DNA from: Brevibacillus_D fluminis_A
GTDB taxonomy: Bacteria; Bacillota; Bacilli; Brevibacillales; Brevibacillaceae
Assembly: GCF_052072235.1 (NCBI RefSeq)
Contig: NZ_CM125436.1
Location: 4,086,001-4,150,000, forward strand
DNA: 64,000 bases
Direction: 5' to 3'
The translations under genes were made by a program, and so were the position numbers. How positions within the stretch are numbered: the stretch's first letter is position 1; the number at the start of each line of letters is the position of its first letter. Below are positions 50,275 through 59,419 of this stretch, in pieces. The notes beneath the pieces were generated by a model. It searched no databases. It was not told where the DNA came from and saw only the letters and a list, made by a program, of their open reading frames with translations.

Positions 50275-52358
50275 GCCACATGATGGCCCGTCTCGATCGG
50301 GTCGCCCTTCGATTCGACGTACGGCGATTCTTGCAGCGTGTAGCTGCCGCCGCGCAGGATGGTGAACCAGAGGCGCAGGGCATCGATGACGACGGCCAGC
50401 GTGATCACCATGAAGATGACGCACACCACCGTATCGATCTGATCATTGAAGATCATTTTTTTCGCCGCCTCGACCGTCTTCACTCCTGCCGGCAGTTGGC
50501 CCGCCGCCAGCTTGGCAGCGAACGCTTGGGCGTGCGCCCAGAACCCGATTTTGACATCGGAGGAGAACACTTTGAGCCAGCCCGCGTACATCGTCGCCGA
50601 TGCGAGCCATGCCATCGGTAACAAGGTCACCCATGCGTAGCGCGCCTTGCCCATTTTGAAAATAATCGTCGTGCCGACGACAAACGCGATGATCGCAAGC
50701 ATCTGGTTGGCGATACCAAACAGCGGCCACAGCGTATAAATGCCGCCTAACGGATCGGTTACCCCTTGATACAGGAAGTAGCCCCAGCCTGCCGTGATGA
50801 CGGCGGAACCGACGAGGTTGCCCGGGAGCCAGTCGATCTGCTTCATTTTCGGAATCACGTTCCCCAGCAAATCTTGCACCATGAAGCGCCCGACACGAGT
50901 TCCGGCGTCAATCGTCGTCAGGATGAAGACAGCTTCAAACAAGATCGCAAAGTGATACCAGAACGCCATGAGCGCCTTGCCGCCCACAACCGCCGAGAAG
51001 ATGGTCGCCATCCCGATCGCAAGCGACGGCGCACCGCCCGTCCTCGACAGGATGGTCTTTTCGCCCACATCTGCGGCAAGCGCGGTGATTTGGTCAGGCG
51101 TAACCACAAAGCCCCATTTGCTGATCGCCTCGGCCGCAGCGGCGGCATCCACCCCGATTGCGGCGGCTGGCGCATTGACGGCAAAGTACATGCCTGGCGT
51201 CAGCACGCAAGCGGCGATCATCGCCATGATTGCGACCATCGACTCCATCAGCATCCCGCCGTAGCCGATCGCCGTCGCATGGGACTCCTTGGCGATCATT
51301 TTCGGCGTCGTGCCGGAAGAGACGAGCGAGTGGAAGCCCGAAATCGCACCGCACGCGATCGTGATGAACAAAAACGGGAACAGATTGCCTGCAAAAACCG
51401 GCCCCGTGCCATCGACGAATCGGGTGAAAGCTGGCATGTGCAGCGGCGGCAGCGTCAAGATAATGCCGACGGCCAACACCGCGATGGTGCCCACCTTAAG
51501 AAACGAGCTGAGGTAATCGCGCGGCGCCAGCAGCAGCCATACCGGCAGCACGGATGCGATGAAGCCGTAGATGATGATCATCAGCGCCAGCTGCACTTTG
51601 CCGAACGTGAAGGCAGGACCCCAGGTCGGCGATGCCGCTACCGCTTGCCCCATATAAAGCGAGATGAACAGCAGGACAAGTCCGATGATGGAGGCCTCCA
51701 TGACGCGCCCCGGCCGGATGAATCGCATGTAGACGCCCATCAAGAGGGCGATCGGGATCGTCATGAAAATCGTAAAGGTCGCCCACGGCGATTCTGCTAA
51801 AGCGTTTACAACAACCATCGCCAAAACCGCGATCAAAATGATCATGATGGCGAGAATCCCGATGAGTGCCAGCGCACCGCCGACAGGCCCGATCTCTTCC
51901 TTGGCGATTTGCCCCAGGCTTTTGCCGTTGCGGCGCATCGACGCGAACAAAATGACGAAGTCTTGCACGCACCCGCCCAAAACGGCTCCAACGATGATCC
52001 AGATGGTGCCTGGCAAATAGCCCATCTGCGCGGCAAGCGTCGGACCGACCAGCGGCCCCGCTCCGGCGATCGCGGCAAAATGGTGGCCGAACAGCACCCA
52101 TTTGTTCGTCGGCACGAAATCTTTGCCGTCATTGTTGATTTCCGCAGGCGTTGCGCGCCTGTCAGAAAGCCCCATCACCTTGTTCGCGATGAAGCGGCTG
52201 TAGAAGCGATACCCGAATGCATACGTACAGACAGCGGCGAGCAGCAGCCAAATCGTATTGACCGATTCGCCCCGCGAGAGCGCCAGCGCACCGAACCCTG
52301 CCGCACCTGCAGCCGCGATGGCCGCCCAGATGATGATTGAGAGAAGTCCTCGTTTCAT
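50271..52358 (-). CDS. CstA/BtsT-family carbon starvation transporter
   Basis: 695 aa, 16 or more membrane helices. Family marks: GPLVGPTLAAQMGYLPGTIW, GGCVQDFVILFASMRRNGKS and SGTTPKMIAKESHATAIGYG. AAAGGAG precedes ATG at 52358. E. coli relatives CstA and BtsT import pyruvate (and peptides) by proton symport, and BtsT is switched on by the LytS/LytR-type system BtsS/BtsR. Here a LytS/LytR-type pair lies directly upstream on the same strand, and a YbdD protein follows, so a pyruvate-responsive uptake role is the best inference. Confidence 0.92.
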   Translation of the reverse strand: MKRGLLSIIIWAAIAAAGAAGFGALALSRGESVNTIWLLLAAVCTYAFGYRFYSRFIANKVMGLSDRRATPAEINNDGKDFVPTNKWVLFGHHFAAIAGAGPLVGPTLAAQMGYLPGTIWIIVGAVLGGCVQDFVILFASMRRNGKSLGQIAKEEIGPVGGALALIGILAIMIILIAVLAMVVVNALAESPWATFTIFMTIPIALLMGVYMRFIRPGRVMEASIIGLVLLFISLYMGQAVAASPTWGPAFTFGKVQLALMIIIYGFIASVLPVWLLLAPRDYLSSFLKVGTIAVLAVGIILTLPPLHMPAFTRFVDGTGPVFAGNLFPFLFITIACGAISGFHSLVSSGTTPKMIAKESHATAIGYGGMLMESMVAIMAMIAACVLTPGMYFAVNAPAAAIGVDAAAAAEAISKWGFVVTPDQITALAADVGEKTILSRTGGAPSLAIGMATIFSAVVGGKALMAFWYHFAILFEAVFILTTIDAGTRVGRFMVQDLLGNVIPKMKQIDWLPGNLVGSAVITAGWGYFLYQGVTDPLGGIYTLWPLFGIANQMLAIIAFVVGTTIIFKMGKARYAWVTLLPMAWLASATMYAGWLKVFSSDVKIGFWAHAQAFAAKLAAGQLPAGVKTVEAAKKMIFNDQIDTVVCVIFMVITLAVVIDALRLWFTILRGGSYTLQESPYVESKGDPIETGHHVA

Positions 52359-52512
52359 TCTGTTGACTCCTTTCTGATAATGAAAATAGAAGAATTATGA
52401 CTTGTCAGAAGTGTACGAAAGATTCGGGAAAGGAAAAATGAAAATTGGCTAAACAGTCAAAATTCATGCGTGAATGGCACTATAGACGTTTGAAATTGAA
52501 ACCGATTTCACG

Positions 52513-52521
52513 ATGAACGGT
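52513..52521 (-). promoter_or_regulatory. Candidate LytTR-binding half site before cstA
   Basis: Minus strand ACCGTTCAT fits the LytTR pattern [TA][AC][CA]GTTN[AG][TG] exactly. A second partial copy, AACGTCTAT, lies 31 nt downstream. The site is 155 nt before cstA; spacing is unusual for known pairs. Confidence 0.35.
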
Positions 52522-52553
52522 ACCACGCGGTGGTTTTTTGGTACGCATTCACG

Positions 52554-52594
52554 AAAAAAGCGCCCTCTGGCTAAAAGCCAAGAAGACGCTTTAC
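52554..52594 (-). terminator. Terminator overlapping the response-regulator end
   Basis: Minus strand AAAGCGTCTTCTTGGC loop TAGCCAGAGGGCGCTTTTTT; the stem contains the last codons and stop, so lytS-lytR is cut off from cstA transcription. Confidence 0.8.
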
Positions 52595-53356
52595 TTCTTT
52601 CACCGCATTGCGCGAGACGGGTATCTCCGTTTTTTCCTTGTCCTTCATAATCAGATGGACGGAGCCTTTAAACCAGGGGATCAGCTCCGCCGTCATCGCC
52701 AAATTGACGATGAAAGCGCGGTGCGTCCGGTAAAATTGGTTCGCAGGCAGCTTCAACTCCAGCTCCTGCAGCGTAAACGACGTCGCATACTGCTCGCAAT
52801 CGGTGTAAATGCGGGCATATCGGCCATCTACGGTGGCATAAACGATCTCCTGCTGATCGATGAGCAAAATCTTGCCGTTTTTCTCGACCGGAATCCGCTT
52901 TGGCTTCTGCTCCTCCAGCGCGCTTTGCACCAGTGCCGTCACCTGTTTGATGGTTAGCCCGGCGTCCTCCCCGCTTTTTTCCCCGGTCCTGCCAACCGTC
53001 TTGCGCAACCGGCGGATCGCCTTGTCCAGCCGCACCTCGCTGATCGGCTTGACCAGGTAATCCTCCGCCTCCGCTTCAAAAGCGCGCACAGCATGCATCT
53101 CATAAGCCGTGGCGAAAACGATGACGGGCGGATTTTCCTGCGTGCTCTGCAAATGGATCGCCACATCGACGCCATCGCGGTCATGCAGCTGGATGTCCAA
53201 AAAAACGGCATCCGGCGCAAGCTCCGGAATCCGCTCCAACGCTTCCTCGCCGCTCGCCGCTTCGCCGATCACCTCGATGTCGTCATACTGCTGCAGCAAA
53301 TAGCGCAGCTCCGCGCGTGCCGGCATTTCATCATCCACGATAAACACTTTGAGCAA
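52571..53356 (-). CDS. LytTR-family response regulator
   Basis: 261 aa from TTG at 53356 (GAGGGG six bases upstream), so the product begins LKVFIVDDEMPARAEL. Receiver domain with phospho-acceptor Asp54 (DAVFLDIQLHDRDG) and Lys in LVKPI. A ~40-residue linker leads to the LytTR DNA-binding domain (KNGKILLIDQQEIVYATVDG, FYRTHRAFIVNL, IPVSRNAVKEVKRLLGF). It overlaps the kinase gene by 26 nt. Probably activates the adjacent cstA operon. Confidence 0.92.
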   Translation of the reverse strand: MLKVFIVDDEMPARAELRYLLQQYDDIEVIGEAASGEEALERIPELAPDAVFLDIQLHDRDGVDVAIHLQSTQENPPVIVFATAYEMHAVRAFEAEAEDYLVKPISEVRLDKAIRRLRKTVGRTGEKSGEDAGLTIKQVTALVQSALEEQKPKRIPVEKNGKILLIDQQEIVYATVDGRYARIYTDCEQYATSFTLQELELKLPANQFYRTHRAFIVNLAMTAELIPWFKGSVHLIMKDKEKTEIPVSRNAVKEVKRLLGF

Positions 53357-55061
53357 CGCTTTCCCCTCCCAACGGAAGTGTGATGGTACAGATCGTCCCG
53401 CTCCCTTTTTCGCTTTGGATCGCGATGCCATAAGGCGGGCCGTAGATGGAATGCAGCCTGCCTTTCACATTGGCGAGGCCGATTCCGGACAACCGATCCG
53501 CCCCTTCCCGCGCCTGTGCCAGCGGGGCAAACGGATCGCGCTCCATCCCGACCCCGTCGTCGGCGACCGTCAGCTCCAGGCTGTTCTGGACGCGCCGCGC
53601 CCGAATGGAAACGCTTCCGCCTTCGCGTTTGGGAAGCAAGCCGTGCTTGATGGCGTTTTCCACCAGCGGCTGCAGCACCAGTCCCGGCACGATCGTCTGC
53701 TCGACACCGCTTTCAATTTCCACATGCACCTTGAGCTTGTCATCAAAGCGGGCCCGCTCGATCGCGACATACGCTTCGATGTGCTCAATCTCCTGCGCAA
53801 GCGTCACGAACCCGCCGCTGTCGTGCAGGTTGCGCCGGAAATAATCGCTTAAATAGATCAACAGCTCCCTGGCTTTTTCCGGCCGGAAGCGGATGAAGGA
53901 CACGATCGTATTCAGTGCATTGAACAAAAAATGGGGATTGATCTGCGCGTGCAGCGCCTTGATTTCTGCGGTAGCCAGCAAGCGCGATTGCTTTTCCAGC
54001 TCCGCGATCTGAAGCTGCGTCGAAATCAGTGCGCCCAAGCCGCGAACCAGCTCCAGGTCGACCGCGGACAGCTTGCGCGTGCGATCCTGGTACAGCTTCA
54101 GCACGCCCACCGCGCCTCGCTTGGTCAAAAGCGGCACGATAATCGCCGAACGGAGCGTGCAGTTTTTCTCCGTGCACCCGATCTCTTCCTTCGTCTCGGC
54201 AATCTTTACTTCTTGCTTTTCCAGCACCTCGCGCGTGGCGTTTGTAATAATCTCCCGGCCTGGCAGATGGTGCGAGGAACCTGCACCGACATGTGCCAGC
54301 ACCTTCTTGGTATCGCAGATCGCGACCGCCGCGACATTTGTCGTGCGCAAAATCTCCTCTGCCACCGAAGCCGCCGCCTCAGGCGTCAAGCCTTCCCGCA
54401 AAAAGGCCAGCGTCCTGTCCGCAACCCGCAGCGTACGCTGGGCTTGCAGCGCCCCGATCCGATCTTCCTCCGTCCGCACCAGACCGACAATAATCATAAA
54501 AATAGCAATTCCCAGAGAGTTCACGAGAGACATCGGGATGGAGATCGTTTTGACCAGCTCCAGCGCCTGGTCAAAGGGGCGGGAGAACAACAGAATGATG
54601 CCCATCTGCATCCATTCCGCGATGAAGCCGACGACGAGCGCTGTCTGCCAGGTGACATCGCGTTTTTTGCGCAAAGCATGATAGACCAGCCCCGCCAGCA
54701 CCCCTTCGGTCACGGTGGACACAGCGCACGAAAGCGCGGTGAAGCCGCCCAGCGAATAGCGATGGATGCCGGCAATCACACCGGTGAAAGCGCCTACCCA
54801 CGGCCCTGCCAGCAAGCCGGACATGACCGTCCCGATCACGCGCGAATTGGCGATGGCGTCTTGGTACGGGATGCCCAAATAGGTGCCATAAATCGAGATG
54901 CCCGAAAAAATCAGCACCATGATCAGTTTTTCTTTCAACGTCGCCCGGTGATGGAGAATGCTGCGAAACGCTTTTACCCGTGTGAGCAGCAGTGCCGCCA
55001 CAACCAATAAAGCCGCACGCTCAGCCAATGAAATGGTGAGAGGATGGAATAATGGCTCCAT
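53331..55061 (-). CDS. LytS/BtsS-family sensor histidine kinase
   Basis: 576 aa from ATG at 55061 (AAAGGAG upstream). The N-terminal 5TM-LYT sensor (from ISLAERAALLVVAALLL through GPWVGAFTGVIAGIHRYSLG) is followed by a GAF domain (SVAEEILRTTNVAAVAICDT ... ENGCTEKNC-type IGCTEKNCTLRSAIIVPL) with two Cys, and a HisKA_LytS kinase with H-box INPHFLFNALN and ATPase motifs VENAIKHG and GIGLANV. BtsS of the same class senses pyruvate with its membrane domain. The Cys pair in the GAF could add redox or metal sensing; this is inference. Confidence 0.92.
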   Translation of the reverse strand: MEPLFHPLTISLAERAALLVVAALLLTRVKAFRSILHHRATLKEKLIMVLIFSGISIYGTYLGIPYQDAIANSRVIGTVMSGLLAGPWVGAFTGVIAGIHRYSLGGFTALSCAVSTVTEGVLAGLVYHALRKKRDVTWQTALVVGFIAEWMQMGIILLFSRPFDQALELVKTISIPMSLVNSLGIAIFMIIVGLVRTEEDRIGALQAQRTLRVADRTLAFLREGLTPEAAASVAEEILRTTNVAAVAICDTKKVLAHVGAGSSHHLPGREIITNATREVLEKQEVKIAETKEEIGCTEKNCTLRSAIIVPLLTKRGAVGVLKLYQDRTRKLSAVDLELVRGLGALISTQLQIAELEKQSRLLATAEIKALHAQINPHFLFNALNTIVSFIRFRPEKARELLIYLSDYFRRNLHDSGGFVTLAQEIEHIEAYVAIERARFDDKLKVHVEIESGVEQTIVPGLVLQPLVENAIKHGLLPKREGGSVSIRARRVQNSLELTVADDGVGMERDPFAPLAQAREGADRLSGIGLANVKGRLHSIYGPPYGIAIQSEKGSGTICTITLPLGGESVAQSVYRG

Positions 55062-55236
55062 GGAATGTCTCCTTTCGCTACCATCCCAATTATCCATAGC
55101 AGTCATGTTTTCCGTCAAGCACAAGCTGATCCGGTCCTAAGAGGTATAAAAGATCGTTACTCGCATATTTTTCGAGAGTTATACGTTTGTGGATGCCGGG
55201 AGGGGTACTTTCGAATAAAATGGCATAACCTTTTTC

Positions 55237-55309
55237 CAACTTTCAAAAAATGAAAAGTTGATGCATAGCCACGCAAATTGAGATAGCAAAAGAAAGGAAG
55301 TGACACGGT
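55237..55309 (+). promoter_or_regulatory. Leader of the beta-helix gene
   Basis: CAACTTTC-AAAAAA-TGAAAAGTTG forms a stem-loop at about 55237-55260, ahead of an AAAGGAAG ribosome binding site and the TTG start. The 248-nt gap back to lytS has AT-rich stretches but no consensus promoter I would defend. Confidence 0.3.
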
Positions 55310-57358
55310 TTGGCTTCTGCCAACATTCTGAACGTCTTGACCTATGGTGCAAAAGGAAACGGCTCGCAGGACGATACGAAAGCCATTCAAGCGGCGATCA
55401 ACGCCAGCTATACGAATGGTGGCGTCGTCTATTTTCCGGCAGGTGTTTATGTAACTTCCCAGCCCCTCTTGATCAGCGCCAACACCAAACTGATGGGCGA
55501 TTCCTACAAAGGCACGGCAGACAACGGGGATGAAAGAGGCGCAGAAATCCTCTATACGGGCTCCGATGCCATTCTCAAAACGAACAGGACCGATGGAGAT
55601 GGCATCATCTATGGATTGGGCATCGAAGATTTGCGCTTCAATGCGACGGCCAAGCCCGCCTATGCCCTCTTCCTTCACAATATTTCAGAAGCTTTTTTGC
55701 ATCGCGTTCACATTAACGGGGGCTTCAAAGTCGGGCTGTATACCGACTATTACGATATTGGAACCATCTCGGAGTCCATTTTCACCGAATGCGACATCGG
55801 GATGTGGATTGACAGCAAAGTCACCTATACTGCCGTGGAAAGCCTCAATGTGACAGGCTGCAATTTCTGGAAATGCTCCACGGCCATTAAGGCAAACAAT
55901 TTGGAAGGTGTAAACTTCTTCGGAAACCATATCGAATACTTCAATATCGCCTTCCATTTGATCAATGACCAGCCTGACAAAATGACCGGTGGCATGTTCA
56001 CCAGCATTTCGATCACCGGCAACAACATCTACTCCTCCAATCCTACTGCCTACCCCGACCCTCGCGTACTGAAAATCGAATCCACCACCCCGACGAACGT
56101 CTTTACATTAGAAGAGCTTACGTTTGCGGAAAACCGTACGTACTGCAAAAACGCACGCTATTTGATCGAAATCGCCCTCGCGAAAAATACTTCCTCCATC
56201 AAGCACCTCAAAACGATGCACATTGTCCGAAATGTCTTTTGGGGCTGCAAAGTTTCCGCGATCTACTCGGATATTGCCTACGCCGACTTTATTTTGGAAA
56301 ACAATGATGTCCAGGACGGGTTCATGAGCGGTGTGACTGTTCCAGAATTTTCGGGCGTCGGCGCGATTTCAGGCATCGAAAGCTCGATGGGCCGCAATCA
56401 GGTGAAGGGCTCGCTGCAGCTGCCTGCCGCTCCGAGCTCCGCAAATGCTGCGGGTGAAATCTGGTTCCCCGCCGGCGGCTCCAAGCCAAAAATTCAAACG
56501 CCAAGCGGCACGCGAGACGTCATGCTGATCGAAGCGGGCTCGACCGCAGTTCGTCCGTCCCAGCTTGCAACTACCGGCCAAACGTATTTTGACCAAACGC
56601 TGGGCAAATTCCTCGTCTGGAACGGCTCCAGCTGGCAAGACACGGTTCACTCCCTGTTTACCGAAAAACTGATTGTCGTCATTTTTGCAGGCAACAGCGC
56701 CAACCAAAAAGCGGATATTCAGCTTTTGGCGAAAAGCGATACGTTTTACGGAACGATTGAAATGACAGTCGTCAGCAATGGCAGCGGCGCCGGGATGATT
56801 CGCAAAACATTCGCGGTCGGGATGGCCGGCGGTACGATCAGTTTGGCCAAATCGAAATATACGGACGTATATGCCAATGCGACGCCAGCGCTGGCTCTTG
56901 GCGATGTCGGGCTGGACAGCGCGAATACCACGGTGAAAGTCACGCTGGCAAACCTCACGTCGAGCCCGCAAAGCGCAGCCGTCCACATCAAGGCGTATCC
57001 GGCGGACAGCCTGAGCAAAGCGAACCTGGACAAAAAAATGACCGCAGGAGCGGTCTATACGAACGATGCCACGATTTTTCCTCCACCTGCCATATCGCTC
57101 ATGTCGACAAAAGGCATTTCTGCGACTACGACCGAAGCAAAAAACCTCCGCGGAATCAAAGTTTCGATTCCCCGGGGCGCAACAACCGCCCATGTTGATT
57201 TTCCCACGTCCGAAGCCGATGCGAATTACGGCCTCTTCCTGTCCACAACATGGGCGACGACTTGGCGGATCACGTCCAAATCAGCATCTGGATTTGACGT
57301 GGCATTTGCCACCTCCGCCCCGACCGGCTCCACCTTTGATTGGCTATTGGTGCGCTAA
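55310..57358 (+). CDS. Phage-tailspike-like right-handed beta-helix protein
   Basis: 682 aa from TTG at 55310 (AAAGGAAG about 10 bases upstream). It begins with the pectate-lyase-3 head common in tailspikes (NVLTYGAKGNGSQDDTKAIQ, AAINASYTNGGVVYFPAGVY), followed by parallel beta-helix coils (SESIFTECDIGMWIDS; LNVTGCNFWKCSTAIKANNL; NNDVQDGFMSG) to about residue 360. A linker GEIWFPAGGSKPKIQTPSGT follows, then two beta-rich C-terminal domains ending SGFDVAFATSAPTGSTFDWL. No signal peptide and no phage genes nearby. It abuts a polysaccharide operon, so binding or trimming its product is one idea. Confidence 0.75.
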   Translation: MASANILNVLTYGAKGNGSQDDTKAIQAAINASYTNGGVVYFPAGVYVTSQPLLISANTKLMGDSYKGTADNGDERGAEILYTGSDAILKTNRTDGDGIIYGLGIEDLRFNATAKPAYALFLHNISEAFLHRVHINGGFKVGLYTDYYDIGTISESIFTECDIGMWIDSKVTYTAVESLNVTGCNFWKCSTAIKANNLEGVNFFGNHIEYFNIAFHLINDQPDKMTGGMFTSISITGNNIYSSNPTAYPDPRVLKIESTTPTNVFTLEELTFAENRTYCKNARYLIEIALAKNTSSIKHLKTMHIVRNVFWGCKVSAIYSDIAYADFILENNDVQDGFMSGVTVPEFSGVGAISGIESSMGRNQVKGSLQLPAAPSSANAAGEIWFPAGGSKPKIQTPSGTRDVMLIEAGSTAVRPSQLATTGQTYFDQTLGKFLVWNGSSWQDTVHSLFTEKLIVVIFAGNSANQKADIQLLAKSDTFYGTIEMTVVSNGSGAGMIRKTFAVGMAGGTISLAKSKYTDVYANATPALALGDVGLDSANTTVKVTLANLTSSPQSAAVHIKAYPADSLSKANLDKKMTAGAVYTNDATIFPPPAISLMSTKGISATTTEAKNLRGIKVSIPRGATTAHVDFPTSEADANYGLFLSTTWATTWRITSKSASGFDVAFATSAPTGSTFDWLLVR

Positions 57359-57370
57359 AAACGCAATCGC

Positions 57371-58471
57371 CTACGGCATTTCCCCGGTCATTCGCAACAC
57401 CGGGGATTTTTTTTGCTCACTGCCGTCCCGGCCAAAATTTTCATCGATCAACTGGCGCAGTTTCTCTTTTTTCGGAATCCAGTAATACACTTCCCGCTTC
57501 ACGAGCGGGTCCATCAAGACCCCGCTGCCGCCGGGAATTTGCATGTAGCGGATATTTTCTGCGTCCATGTTTTCGAAAAGCCATGCCAGGCTGACGATGT
57601 CGCTTTTGCTGAAATTGGTGTCGATTACGTCCTGAAACACGCGCTCCGTCAATGCGGGTATTTTGGGAATCGTCTGCGATTCCAGCATTTTTTCCAAAAT
57701 TGCCTTCAGGACAAGCGCTTGATCGGCCTGCCGGTCAAAATCGCCATTTTTGAGCGAGTACCGCTCCCTGACGAATTTTAAGGTCATGTCACCATTCAGA
57801 TGCTGCTTGCCCGCAGGAATCGTCATCTCATCCCATGTCAGCTTCACCGGTTTGTCCAGCGTGATATCAAGTCCACCGATTTCATCGATAAAATGGCGAA
57901 AGCCGTCAAAATTGGTTTTCGCATAGTAATTGATGGGAATTTGCAAAAAGCTGCTGACCGTCTCCGCAACTTTCTCCGTTCCCCCGTGATTCCCTCCTGC
58001 CTGCTCGCCCAAATAGTGCGCGTGGTTGATTTTGGTGTACCCGACCCCCGGAAGGAGCACGCGGGTATCGCGCGGGATCGACAGCAGGTTGACCTTTTTG
58101 AGCGAAGGAACAATATGCGCCACCATGATGACATCGCTGCGGGAGACCGTGCTTTCCTCCGTATCCACCCCGAGCAGCAGGACGTTGAATGATTGGGGGA
58201 CCTCATCCGTATGCCTCTCCGGCGCGTTTGCCGCCGCTGCGGGAGCTGGTGCCGGATTCGGCTGGCTTTCATCACTTCCTGGCGTTCCCGGCTCGCTCGT
58301 TTCAGGCGTTCCGCTCTGGGCGAGAACGGGGATCTGCGCATGCTCGAAATGATGGCTCGGCTCCAATGCCCAATATCCCCAACTAGCGGCGGCACCGATC
58401 GCGGCGGCGATGCCAATCCCGATCCATAGCTTTTTGCCTTTGATCATCGCGATTTGTTTGATCTTCAGCAT
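57371..58471 (-). CDS. LytR-CpsA-Psr (LCP) family glycopolymer transferase
   Basis: 366 aa from ATG at 58471; the start is uncertain, as several in-frame ATG/GTG codons occur and none has a strong ribosome binding site. One membrane helix (LWIGIGIAAAIGAAASWGYW), a Pro/Ala/Ser linker, then the LCP domain: NVLLLGVDTEESTVSRSDVI with the Mg-binding Asp, LLSIPRDTRVLLPGVGYTKI with the pyrophosphate-binding Arg, and KFVRERYSLKNGDFDRQADQ. It joins undecaprenyl-linked polymers to peptidoglycan outside the membrane. Last gene of the polysaccharide operon. Confidence 0.9.
   Translation of the reverse strand: MLKIKQIAMIKGKKLWIGIGIAAAIGAAASWGYWALEPSHHFEHAQIPVLAQSGTPETSEPGTPGSDESQPNPAPAPAAAANAPERHTDEVPQSFNVLLLGVDTEESTVSRSDVIMVAHIVPSLKKVNLLSIPRDTRVLLPGVGYTKINHAHYLGEQAGGNHGGTEKVAETVSSFLQIPINYYAKTNFDGFRHFIDEIGGLDITLDKPVKLTWDEMTIPAGKQHLNGDMTLKFVRERYSLKNGDFDRQADQALVLKAILEKMLESQTIPKIPALTERVFQDVIDTNFSKSDIVSLAWLFENMDAENIRYMQIPGGSGVLMDPLVKREVYYWIPKKEKLRQLIDENFGRDGSEQKKSPVLRMTGEMP
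57379..57415 (+). terminator. Terminator of the beta-helix gene
   Basis: TCCCCGG-N14-CCGGGGA followed by TTTTTTTT. It overlaps the 3' coding end of the convergent LCP gene. Confidence 0.85.
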
Positions 58472-58512
58472 GCATGCTCTCATCACGTTCCCGTATGGCA
58501 TCGACTCTGCCT

Positions 58513-59403
58513 TCAGCTATGCGGAATCGTCAGTTTTTCTGCGCGGTCAAGCAGGAAGCCGATCACATCTTTTTTCAGGTCGTTTCTTGACAGTGAAATA
58601 TCGATGGTCGCTTTGATGAAGCCGAGCTTGCTCCCCACGTCATAGCGGTTCCCTTCAAATTCATAGGCCATGATGCTCTGCTGCTCGGCTAACTGCACCA
58701 GTGCGTCGGTCAACTGGATTTCCCCATTCACCCCTGGTGCTTGATACTCCAATATGTCAAAGATTTCGGGACGCAAAATATAGCGGCCCATGATCGCCAG
58801 CTGCGATGGGGCATCATGCACGGCAGGCTTTTCCACCATGTCCTGGACACGGAAAACCCGGCTGTTGGATGCAACCGGCTCTCCCCCGACAATTCCGTAG
58901 CGGCCTACATCCGACAGCGGCACTTTCTGCACACCGATCACATTGCTCTCAAACTCATGGAAAATATCCATCAGCTGGCTCAGGCACGGAATTTCCGACG
59001 TTACGATATCATCCCCCAGCAGCACGGCGAACGGCTGGTTTCCGATGAATTTCCGCGCGCACCAGACCGCATGGCCGAGCCCTCTCGGCTGCTTTTGGCG
59101 AATGTAATGGATATTCACCATGTTGCTGATCCGCTCCATATCCTTCAGCTCTTCGAGCTTGTTGCTCGCTTCCAGAATCGCTTCGAGTTCATATGACTTG
59201 TCAAAGTGATCTTCAATCGCTCGCTTCCCGCGTCCGGTCACGATAATGATGTCCTCGATGCCTGATGAAATGGCTTCTTCCACGATATATTGAATCGTCG
59301 GCTTATCGACAATCGGCAGCATTTCTTTTGGCTGGGCTTTTGTGGCGGGCAGAAATCTCGTCCCTAATCCGGCTGCAGGTATAATCGCTTTGCTCACTTT
59401 CAT
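58513..59403 (-). CDS. galU: UTP-glucose-1-phosphate uridylyltransferase
   Basis: 296 aa. Makes UDP-glucose. The nucleotide-binding loop AIIPAAGLGTRFLPATKAQP and ..KEMLPIVDKPTIQY, VTGRGKRAIEDHFD and MVEKPA are all present. AAGGAG precedes ATG at 59403. It sits between the LCP gene and the EpsC-like dehydratase and supplies a nucleotide sugar for the surface polymer and, probably, for lipoteichoic acid anchor glycolipids. Confidence 0.95.
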   Translation of the reverse strand: MKVSKAIIPAAGLGTRFLPATKAQPKEMLPIVDKPTIQYIVEEAISSGIEDIIIVTGRGKRAIEDHFDKSYELEAILEASNKLEELKDMERISNMVNIHYIRQKQPRGLGHAVWCARKFIGNQPFAVLLGDDIVTSEIPCLSQLMDIFHEFESNVIGVQKVPLSDVGRYGIVGGEPVASNSRVFRVQDMVEKPAVHDAPSQLAIMGRYILRPEIFDILEYQAPGVNGEIQLTDALVQLAEQQSIMAYEFEGNRYDVGSKLGFIKATIDISLSRNDLKKDVIGFLLDRAEKLTIPHS

Positions 59404-59419
59404 GACGCCATCTCCTTCA

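Noticed and set aside
52500..52550. T-box-like GGTACCACGCGG followed by GGTGGTTTTTT
   Set aside because: No specifier stem-loop and no plus-strand gene follows; the strand is wrong for both neighbours. Probably a chance hairpin.
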